Shown: positions 1-5,889 of the stretch, one piece after another
Numbering within the stretch: position 1 is the first letter of the stretch
How the letters are laid out: every line of letters starts with the position of its first letter
NCBI GenBank assembly: GCA_029940245.1
Contig: JAOZRF010000053.1
Coordinates: 1 to 11,313, forward strand
Source: Desulfobacula sp.
GTDB lineage: Bacteria; Desulfobacterota; Desulfobacteria; Desulfobacterales; Desulfobacteraceae
Direction: 5' to 3'
Length of the DNA: 11,313 nucleotides
Position numbers and translations under genes: made by a program
Notes under the pieces: model-generated
Told to the model about the DNA's origin: nothing
Databases searched by the model: none
Seen by the model: the letters and a program-made list of their open reading frames with translations, nothing else

Positions 1-55
1 GTAAAACAAATTTTAAAGAAAGATAAAAATTTTAAAAAACCGGCTCTGAATTAAA

Positions 56-673
56 ATGGATATCTATAATAAGTATGTTCTTCCCAAACTGACACACTGG
101 GTTTGCTCAGGACAGGACATGACAGATCAACGGATAAAAATTGTTCCCCAGGCCTTTGGACGAGTCCTGGAAATCGGCATTGGATCAGGATTAAATTTGC
201 CCTTTTATAATCCTGAAAAAATCGATTTTCTATGGGGTCTGGACCCTTCGGAACAATTACGGAAAATTGCAGAAAAAAAGGCTGTTGATTTACCATTCAA
301 TGTTGAGTTCATCGGTTTGTCCGGAGAAGAGATTCCCCTTGAAAAAAATTGTGCAGATACTGTGGTGGTCACCTATACTCTTTGCTCAATTCCGGATGTA
401 TTAAAGGCTTTAATTGAAATGAACCGGGTTTTAAAACCAGGGGGCAAGCTGATTTTTTGTGAGCATGGGAAATCACCTGACCATCATATCTACAAATGGC
501 AGAACAGGATGAACCCGATCTGGAAAAGGGTAAGCGGCGGGTGCAATCTGAACAGGCATATACCCAGCCTTATCGAAAAAGGCGGTTTTAAAATCAACCA
601 TCTTGATATGGCTTATATGAGCAGATTTAAAATAGCAAGCTTTAACTATTGGGGTACTGCTGTTTTAAAATAA
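56..673 (+). CDS. Class I SAM-dependent methyltransferase (UbiE/METTL7-like)
   Basis: Predicted 205-residue soluble methyltransferase that moves a methyl group from S-adenosylmethionine to an unidentified acceptor. The SAM-binding motif I is VLEIGIGSG at residues 37-45. An acidic residue follows strand 2 in GLDPSE (61-66), where the ribose is normally held. The motif TLCSIPD (108-114) and the stretch RVLKPGGKLIFCEHG (124-138) are typical of the Methyltransf_11/UbiE superfamily. The C-terminal part (WKRVSGGCNLNRH, FNYWGTAVLK) resembles the METTL7-like branch, some human members of which methylate thiols; the substrate here is unknown. The start at 56 keeps the YNKYVLPKL leader common in this branch, but no convincing Shine-Dalgarno precedes it. 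It is separated from panB by 195 bp that contain a promoter, so it is probably a separate transcription unit. Family is confident, function is not. Confidence 0.85.
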   Translation: MDIYNKYVLPKLTHWVCSGQDMTDQRIKIVPQAFGRVLEIGIGSGLNLPFYNPEKIDFLWGLDPSEQLRKIAEKKAVDLPFNVEFIGLSGEEIPLEKNCADTVVVTYTLCSIPDVLKALIEMNRVLKPGGKLIFCEHGKSPDHHIYKWQNRMNPIWKRVSGGCNLNRHIPSLIEKGGFKINHLDMAYMSRFKIASFNYWGTAVLK

Positions 674-749
674 CTTTGATCGTATTTTTTCACATGGCTT
701 CATTCACCCGTCCAGAGTTTTTTAAAAATTAATTTTCTTAGTTTATTGC

Positions 750-777
750 TTGACAACAAAATTTTGTTTGATATAGT
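750..777 (+). promoter_or_regulatory. Predicted sigma70-type promoter upstream of panB
   Basis: A perfect -35 hexamer TTGACA (750-755) is followed after 16 bp by TATAGT (772-777), five of six matches to the -10 consensus. The predicted start of transcription is near 784, giving a 5' leader of about 85 nt before panB. It is the best promoter I found by eye in the window. The rest of the 674-868 gap is AT-rich, with no terminator-like hairpin after the methyltransferase gene. Confidence 0.6.
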
Positions 778-778
778 T

Positions 779-806
779 ACATCTAACATGTTAGTATTTT
801 AGATGT
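779..806. promoter_or_regulatory. Palindromic putative operator over the panB transcription start
   Basis: A perfect 12-bp palindrome CTAACATGTTAG lies at 783-794. It sits inside a wider inverted repeat with arms ACATCTA (779-785) and TAGATGT (800-806). Both overlap the predicted start of transcription (about 784), where a bound repressor would block initiation. The GntR/FCD protein encoded three genes downstream is the natural candidate ligand, because FCD regulators often control their own operon through short palindromes. That pairing is inference; the sequence shows only the symmetry and its position. Confidence 0.45.
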
Positions 807-868
807 CAGATTCAAAATAGTTAAGGTTTTATTTCATAACAATGGATGACTGTTAAAGGAGAATTATC

Positions 869-1726
869 ATGGCAAGAAAAAAAATTTCTATCAATGACCT
901 TTACCTTAAAAAATCAGCAAATGAAAAGGTCAGTTGGCTGACCTGTTATGACTTTCCAACAGCTCAGTTTCAGGAAGCCGCCGGGATTGAAATGATATTG
1001 GTGGGAGATTCCATGGGAATGTGCGTCTACGGATATCAGGGAACCATTCCCGTGACAATGGACCAGTGCATTGTTCATTCGGAAGCAGTTCGCCGTGGTG
1101 CACCAACGGCCTTTGTGATTGGGGATATGCCATTTATGAGCTATCAGGAATCCGATCAGGTGGCAGTTGCAAATGCCGGGCGGTTTCTTAAAGAGGCCAA
1201 TGTCGATGCCATAAAGCTTGAAGGTGGCGTCAGGACTGCTTCACGTGTTCAAGCCATCGTAGATGCGGGAATTGTCGTGTGTGGACATATCGGGCTGACT
1301 CCCCAGAGTTCAGGCCAGTTGGGCGGACATAAGGCCCAGGGACGAACTGCTGAAACGGCTGAACTTGTCATCAAGGATGCCTTAGCCATTGAGGCTGCAG
1401 GTGCTCAGCTCATCCTGCTTGAAGCAATTCCGCCTGAATTATCCGCTGTGATCACCCAAAAATTAAAGATCCCAGTATACGGTATCGGGGCCGGACTGGA
1501 TACAGATGGTCAATTGCTGATCGTTTCCGATCTTGTGGGTCAGTTCCAGGCATTTACACCTAAATTTGTGAAAAAATACTGTGACGTTGCTAAAATTTAT
1601 ACGAATGCATTCAAAGAATATATAAAAGATGTAAAAACACAGGCCTTTCCAGAAGATCAGCATTGCTACCATATTATCAAGGGCGAAGAAGAGCGTTTTG
1701 AAGAGATGTTAAAGAAATTTAAATAA
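869..1726 (+). CDS. panB: 3-methyl-2-oxobutanoate hydroxymethyltransferase (ketopantoate hydroxymethyltransferase)
   Basis: PanB transfers a hydroxymethyl group from 5,10-methylene-tetrahydrofolate to 2-oxoisovalerate, giving ketopantoate, the first committed step of pantothenate and coenzyme A synthesis. The 285-residue length is slightly above the family norm of about 265. The magnesium and substrate residues are in place: VGDS (45-48), D86 in GDMPFM, K116 and E118 in IKLEGG, H140 in VCGHIGLTPQS, and the catalytic base position E185 in LLEAIP. GIGAG (205-209) is also present. AAAGGAG at 855-861, 7 nt before the ATG, fixes the start. No other pan gene is in the window; the next genes are an unknown protein and a GntR regulator. 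The sequence supports a working PanB, while a catabolic or reverse-direction role suggested by its context is only a hypothesis. Confidence 0.92.
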   Translation: MARKKISINDLYLKKSANEKVSWLTCYDFPTAQFQEAAGIEMILVGDSMGMCVYGYQGTIPVTMDQCIVHSEAVRRGAPTAFVIGDMPFMSYQESDQVAVANAGRFLKEANVDAIKLEGGVRTASRVQAIVDAGIVVCGHIGLTPQSSGQLGGHKAQGRTAETAELVIKDALAIEAAGAQLILLEAIPPELSAVITQKLKIPVYGIGAGLDTDGQLLIVSDLVGQFQAFTPKFVKKYCDVAKIYTNAFKEYIKDVKTQAFPEDQHCYHIIKGEEERFEEMLKKFK

Positions 1727-1789
1727 TTTTTGGAGTACAATCCAACTCGCTTTTTAAAAATATATCAGAATAATGAGGAGAAAAGTTTT

Positions 1790-3049
1790 ATGAACAACCT
1801 GAGAGAAAAGTTAAAAATAAATCCTAAGCGCTTTGAAGAAATCAACTCATTTTTGATGAGCCCAGACAACGAATTGGTTAACAAACTTTTAGCCTTGATA
1901 GAAAAATATGGCGGGATAGATGAAATCAATCGCAAACACGATGAAGCAGGAAAGCTTGAAAACCTTATGGTCCGCCTTGAAGAAAAAAAAGCACCTCAGC
2001 TTGCCGGCCTGAAATGGCTGATGGAGCAGCGTGACAAAAAAGCCTTTATCAGCAAAGCAGATTATCTTCGTAAACACCTGGGAGACAAGGCTGATACAAT
2101 GGTTCTGGACAAAAGCAAGGCTGTAACGCTTGAGATCAGTGCTTTGAACTTTTTTCCCTGGTTGATCACCCAGGCTAAAATGGCCATTGAAAAAAAGCAG
2201 CTGATGCCGGGCCGTTTCATTCGTGTCCGATTCATGAAAGAACAGGAAGCTGACAATGATATCCTGGCCGTTGCAGCGGGAATGCAAATTGTAGGCGCAA
2301 GTTATGTAGAAACATTAGATACCAAAGGAACGGATGGATCCAATAACATGCTTGGCGGTCCAGATACCATAACCGGATATTTTGGTGGTATTGGCTCTCC
2401 TAATGACTATCCCTACAAATGGGCGGATGAGTATCTTTACTATTATACAAATTTTGGGGTGACCCAGGTGCTGAACACCAATCCGGGGACTGTTTTCCTC
2501 GGATATCTGCTTCACAAGCTGGGGGTTAACAATGAATTCAAGATTTCTGTATTCATGGGGAATGATAATCCACTGGCAGCTTTCTGGACCTTGATGGCAG
2601 CCAGGCTGTTCTCTCGTGATGATGGGAAAACAAGCCTGATTGGGTTTAATTTTTCCAATTCAGTTAATACAGACACCATCCGTGCCAGTAATGCCATAAG
2701 AAAGGCCATGGGCCTGACAGAAAATGTCCGGTTTGAACACCACATCACGGAAACGTATAAAAGCATCGTGATCCAGCCTTATCTCAGACGAGATGATCTG
2801 CTTGATCTGGCCAGGGATGTTCCCAATATCTCAGCCAAGCACGAAGGCGGGGACCCGGACATTGAAATCACGCGGGAACACCCCAGCAACATTCTGGAAT
2901 ACTTTATGCCCAAAGAAGAAATTATCAAGCAGGGGATGATGGAAACACTTGAGCTAAATTATCTTGATAAGCAGAACGCAATTGATAAGACAGCCACTGC
3001 CCTGTTGCAAAACGGCATTGATGTTATCTGTGCTCAAAATTTGCATTAA
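1790..3049 (+). CDS. Conserved-looking protein of unknown function, 419 residues
   Basis: I do not recognise this family. The chosen ATG has GAGGAG at 1775-1780, 9 nt upstream; a TTG at 1730 would add 20 residues but has no ribosome binding site. The first 100 or so residues are charged and probably helical. The core (about 110-380) alternates predicted hydrophobic strands and helices and has glycine/polar loops that look like active-site loops: ETLDTKGTDGSNNMLGGPDT (174-193), GYFGGIGSPND (197-207), NTNPGTVFLGYL (229-240), GFNFSNSVNTD (285-295) and KHEGGDPDIEITREHP (350-365). There is no signal peptide, transmembrane segment, cysteine cluster, Rossmann glycine motif or P-loop. The pattern suggests a soluble alpha/beta-barrel enzyme, but that is a guess. 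It lies 63 nt after panB and 49 nt before the GntR gene, so it is likely co-transcribed with both. Confidence 0.8.
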   Translation: MNNLREKLKINPKRFEEINSFLMSPDNELVNKLLALIEKYGGIDEINRKHDEAGKLENLMVRLEEKKAPQLAGLKWLMEQRDKKAFISKADYLRKHLGDKADTMVLDKSKAVTLEISALNFFPWLITQAKMAIEKKQLMPGRFIRVRFMKEQEADNDILAVAAGMQIVGASYVETLDTKGTDGSNNMLGGPDTITGYFGGIGSPNDYPYKWADEYLYYYTNFGVTQVLNTNPGTVFLGYLLHKLGVNNEFKISVFMGNDNPLAAFWTLMAARLFSRDDGKTSLIGFNFSNSVNTDTIRASNAIRKAMGLTENVRFEHHITETYKSIVIQPYLRRDDLLDLARDVPNISAKHEGGDPDIEITREHPSNILEYFMPKEEIIKQGMMETLELNYLDKQNAIDKTATALLQNGIDVICAQNLH

Positions 3050-3098
3050 ACTTTGTTTTTAGGTTGAGTAAGCAATAGTCGTAATCTAAAGGATACAA

Positions 3099-3758
3099 AT
3101 GAGACCCGAATTTTCACCACTCGACAGTTTAAAAACACCACCAACACTAAAAGATATGGCGTTTGACGCGATTCGAGATTCGATTGTCTTTGGTACGCTT
3201 AAACCTGGAGAGATATACAGTGAACAGGTCCTTGCCAGTGAGCTGGGAATTTCCAAGACCCCTGTTCACGATGCAATAGTAAAACTGCTGATGAGAGGCT
3301 TTATCAATATCCTGCCCCAAAGGGGGTTTCAGGTAAAGGTACTGAGTCATAAAGATGTCAGTGATATTTATGAATTCAGAACGGCCCTGGAAAAACAGGT
3401 AATGCGCCATATCACCCCAAAGATAACGGATGCTCAACTTGAAGACTGCAGGCCATTTTTAGCAGATATTAATCAGTTCGATAGTGTCATGCAATTTTTA
3501 CAAAATGATATACGCTTTCATTGCTACATGGCTGAATTGACGACCAACCCCCAGATTATCAATGCATTGGAAGGAATCTGGGATCTGTGTTTATGGGTAG
3601 GCTATGGCGCCATGGGACAGAAGAAAATTGCAGAGAACGCTACAAATGAACATTCTGCAATTTTCAAAATCCTTGAACGGCATGATGCAGCAGCAGCCGA
3701 AATTGTTATAACAAAGCACATACAGGCCACTTTAGAAAGGGTCTTGGAAGCCATGTGA
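3099..3758 (+). CDS. GntR-family transcriptional regulator, FadR/FCD subfamily
   Basis: A 219-residue one-component regulator. Residues about 15-80 form the GntR winged helix (GTLKPGEIYSEQVLASELGI, then SKTPVHDAIVKL, then a wing ending PQRGFQVK). Residues about 85-215 form the all-helical FCD ligand domain. The usual metal/ligand histidines are visible as H141 (DIRFH), H185 (NEHSAI) and H207 (TKHIQATLE), so a metal-bound carboxylic acid ligand is expected. The recognition helix reads TPVHDAI where the family norm is TPVREAL, so His replaces the usual Arg. AAAGGA at 3088-3093 precedes the ATG by 5 nt. The gene follows the unknown protein by 49 nt and probably belongs to the panB operon, which suggests autoregulation at the palindrome upstream of panB. 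Its stop codon lies in the first unit of a heptamer repeat. Confidence 0.9.
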   Translation: MRPEFSPLDSLKTPPTLKDMAFDAIRDSIVFGTLKPGEIYSEQVLASELGISKTPVHDAIVKLLMRGFINILPQRGFQVKVLSHKDVSDIYEFRTALEKQVMRHITPKITDAQLEDCRPFLADINQFDSVMQFLQNDIRFHCYMAELTTNPQIINALEGIWDLCLWVGYGAMGQKKIAENATNEHSAIFKILERHDAAAAEIVITKHIQATLERVLEAM

Positions 3759-3778
3759 GTGGGTGAGTGGTGAGTGGG
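3756..3778 (+). repeat. Short tandem heptamer/octamer array TGAGTGG(G) x3
   Basis: Three head-to-tail units: TGAGTGGG (3756-3763), TGAGTGG (3764-3770) and TGAGTGGG (3771-3778). The first TGA is the stop codon of the GntR gene. The last unit runs directly into the left arm of the palindrome that follows, so the two may be parts of one repeat element. Confidence 0.65.
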
Positions 3779-3848
3779 CTCAGGCTTGCATTATTGCATT
3801 TTTGATATAGATTTATTGATAAAAATACAATAAAACAAGCCTGACCCC
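3776..3848. repeat. Imperfect 73-bp palindrome, REP/MITE-like element
   Basis: The outer arms are GGG-c-TCAGGCTTG (3776-3788) and CAAGCCTGA-c-CCC (3836-3848), paired at 12 of 13 positions. The symmetry continues inward through TTATTG/CAATAA and ATTTTT/AAAAAT with only single or double mismatches, leaving a loop of about 17 nt. No U-run follows either arm, so it does not look like an intrinsic terminator. Size, symmetry, intergenic position and the adjoining heptamers fit a REP-type or miniature inverted-repeat element. Whether it is repeated elsewhere in the genome cannot be seen from one copy. Confidence 0.6.
3802..3831 (+). promoter_or_regulatory. Possible promoter inside the palindrome, facing the dehydrogenase gene
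   Basis: TTGATA (3802-3807) and TACAAT (3826-3831) each match the sigma70 hexamers at five of six positions, with an 18-bp spacer. Transcription would start near 3838, giving a leader of about 65 nt. The region is AT-rich, so a chance match is quite possible. Confidence 0.3.
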
Positions 3849-3902
3849 GTCTGCAAGAACTTAAAACAGAAAGTTGAGTTAATAAAAAACAAGGGGAAAA
3901 AA

Positions 3903-5780
3903 ATGATACCGTCAAGAATGAATCAATTTTTACAAAATGCCCTTCCCGAAAGTATCCGGGAGAAACGCCTGATAAAAGAAGGCTCACTCAGGTTTATTGA
4001 ATTTGGACCAACGGATGTCGATAGCCTTCAGCGCCTCGGAATTACGGTAGATCGCCTTGGTCCCAGACTGGTTTCCTGTATGTGGATCGAAGACAGCTCC
4101 ATTGAAATCGGCGGTTTCCTGGTTGTAGACAATCTTGCCATGGGACAGCCTTCAATGGGTGGTGTCAGGATGCTTCCCAACGTCACCCCCCATGATATTC
4201 ACAACCTGGCAAGGGGAATGACCCTTAAAAATGCAGCTGCAGATCTTCCCTTTGGAGGTGGTAAGTCTGGTATTGTTAAACCGGATAATCTTTCTAAGAA
4301 AGATCGATTTGAAATTATTAAGGGATTTGCAAAGCTTATCAAACGGTATACACAAATCTATATTCCGGGTCCGGATGTCGGAACCAATGATGCAGACATG
4401 AAAACCTTTGGCATTGAAAACGGCTTGAACAATTGTGTATCTAAACCGGCTGATATGGGTGGGAACCGGATTGATGAACTCGGTGGCGCAGCCAATGGTG
4501 TAGTGGTTGCCACCAAAGAGTTGCTTGAGCACTTGCCTAAATTAAAACAACTGCCGCAATTCAAAGATATAATCATCCCCAGTGCCTCTGAAATGGATGT
4601 CTTGATCCAGGGATTTGGTGCAGTAGGTGCCCATGCAGCAAGAATTTTTCATGACTATGATCCGTCCAATGCACCCATTATTAAAGGTATCAGCGATATC
4701 GACGGCTACCTTTTGAACAATGACGGTCTTCCCTGGAAAGAATTGTTTGAGATGTGGAAAAAATTCGGGTCTGTCACCAAACAATATTATCATGACCGAA
4801 TCATGCGTGCAGATGGACCGGAAGCAAAGCAGACCGTATTTTCCACGGCAAGCAACAACCTGTTAGCTGAATCTGCTTTTTGCATGATACCGGCATCTCC
4901 CATGTTCAATTACCTGGACGTGGACGAGTCGTCTAATCCCTCCATGACCATTGACAGGATGGGCAAATGGCGGATTATTGTTGAAGGCGGGAACAGTTAC
5001 TCACCTCTGCCGGCAAAAAAAGCAGCCCGGAGAAGGATGGAGAGATACGTCTACCGTGATAAGGGTATCTTGATCGCAGCAGATTACCTGGTGAATTCCG
5101 GTGGCGTTATTTACGCGGCACATGAAAGGATTATTCCGACACCGGCTCACCTTGAGATCCCTCCCGAGCTTCTTGGTGATCATGACGGTGTCAACAAATG
5201 GCTTGAAAACAATCAGGACGAATTTGCCGAACTGGCTGAAATTCGCAGACAAGCGGCTGTTAAAAAATTGGAAACTGCTATCCGACGTAATATGGAAGAG
5301 CTTGTGGACGGGCTTTGCAAGGATGCGAATAGTCTGCCCTGTGAAATTGCCGAAAAGATCAGCGTTCAACGGATCGCCTTAATGGAAAAAACGAAAACAG
5401 CAAAAGACATCATGGAAGAAGCGCCAACCATTGAAATGGACAAGAATATTGCCGACGCAGCCCAGCTACTTGTAGATACCCCTGTTCCCATTGTTAATGT
5501 TGTATCTGAAAAAGGCAAATTGATCGGTATTGTAACAAATTGGGATATTACAAAGGCCATGGCATCAAAGCTGGCCATGGATGCTCCCCTTACCAGAATA
5601 ATGATGGCTGACGTGATTACAAACACACCGGATGCAAAGATCATAGACTGCATTCGAATGCTTGAAAATAATTCCATCTCAGCAATGCCGATTGTTGAAG
5701 AGGGACGTGTGGTAGGTGTTATATCCGGAGACATGCTTGCCAGAAAAACACTTTTCAGACTATTGCAGACAACGGATTAG
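3903..5780 (+). CDS. Glu/Leu/Phe/Val-family dehydrogenase fused to a C-terminal CBS-domain pair
   Basis: A 625-residue fusion. Residues 1 to about 490 are an amino-acid dehydrogenase that would interconvert an L-amino acid and its 2-oxoacid with NAD(P). The substrate region reads MGGVRML (85-91), MTLKNAAADLPFGGGKSGI (106-124, with lysines K109 and K121) and PGPDVGT (156-161, catalytic Asp D158). The nucleotide-binding loop is GFGAVG (237-242), and NSGGV (398-402) matches the closing family motif. The enzyme part is longer than the usual 360-450 residues, with an extra segment at about 270-360. Residues about 498-620 form two CBS motifs, PIVNVVSEKGKLIGIVTNWDI and PIVEEGRVVGVISGDML, which normally bind adenine nucleotides. 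Nucleotide-sensing control of the enzyme is therefore likely. GGGG at 3893-3896 lies 6 nt before the ATG. Substrate choice among Glu, Leu, Phe and Val cannot be read from the sequence. Confidence 0.88.
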   Translation: MIPSRMNQFLQNALPESIREKRLIKEGSLRFIEFGPTDVDSLQRLGITVDRLGPRLVSCMWIEDSSIEIGGFLVVDNLAMGQPSMGGVRMLPNVTPHDIHNLARGMTLKNAAADLPFGGGKSGIVKPDNLSKKDRFEIIKGFAKLIKRYTQIYIPGPDVGTNDADMKTFGIENGLNNCVSKPADMGGNRIDELGGAANGVVVATKELLEHLPKLKQLPQFKDIIIPSASEMDVLIQGFGAVGAHAARIFHDYDPSNAPIIKGISDIDGYLLNNDGLPWKELFEMWKKFGSVTKQYYHDRIMRADGPEAKQTVFSTASNNLLAESAFCMIPASPMFNYLDVDESSNPSMTIDRMGKWRIIVEGGNSYSPLPAKKAARRRMERYVYRDKGILIAADYLVNSGGVIYAAHERIIPTPAHLEIPPELLGDHDGVNKWLENNQDEFAELAEIRRQAAVKKLETAIRRNMEELVDGLCKDANSLPCEIAEKISVQRIALMEKTKTAKDIMEEAPTIEMDKNIADAAQLLVDTPVPIVNVVSEKGKLIGIVTNWDITKAMASKLAMDAPLTRIMMADVITNTPDAKIIDCIRMLENNSISAMPIVEEGRVVGVISGDMLARKTLFRLLQTTD

Positions 5781-5813
5781 TTAGTGACTGAACGAAAACC
5801 TTGTTCAGACACG

Positions 5814-5841
5814 GTTTTAAGTTTTAGGTTTTAAGATTTAA
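5814..5841 (+). repeat. Tandem heptamer array, consensus GTTTTAA x4
   Basis: Four consecutive 7-mers: GTTTTAA (5814-5820), GTTTTAG (5821-5827), GTTTTAA (5828-5834) and GATTTAA (5835-5841). The next seven bases, GTTAAAA, may be a decayed fifth unit. The array lies in the 109-bp gap between the dehydrogenase-CBS gene and the alcohol dehydrogenase gene. I see no clear promoter or terminator in that gap. Confidence 0.6.
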
Positions 5842-5889
5842 GTTAAAAACAAAAAACAATCTCGGATAATTGCAAATAATGAGGTATCC

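Noticed and set aside
8..36. Direct repeat AAATTTTAAA (8-17 and 27-36) at the left edge as a regulatory site
   Set aside because: It is a low-complexity AT-rich sequence. The window starts here and no promoter elements can be placed.
842..856. Four-codon reading frame (MDDC) just upstream of panB as a leader peptide
   Set aside because: It has no ribosome binding site and no attenuator-like hairpins around it; it is expected by chance.
1730..1789. 20-residue N-terminal extension of the unknown protein from a TTG
   Set aside because: It has no Shine-Dalgarno and starts 4 nt after the panB stop. The ATG at 1790 has GAGGAG at good spacing.
5101..5382. 93-codon + strand frame inside the dehydrogenase-CBS gene
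   Set aside because: It lies wholly within a confidently coding frame, has no ribosome binding site, and its product is basic and low in structure.
4152..5734. Long reading frames on the minus strand opposite the dehydrogenase-CBS gene
   Set aside because: They are shadows of a strong coding gene, have no ribosome binding sites or recognisable domains, and contain compositionally odd protein sequence.
5789..5818. Hairpins from TGAAC/GTTCA and AAAACC/GGTTTT after the dehydrogenase-CBS gene
   Set aside because: The arms are short and mutually overlapping, with no U-run, so there is not enough support for a terminator.
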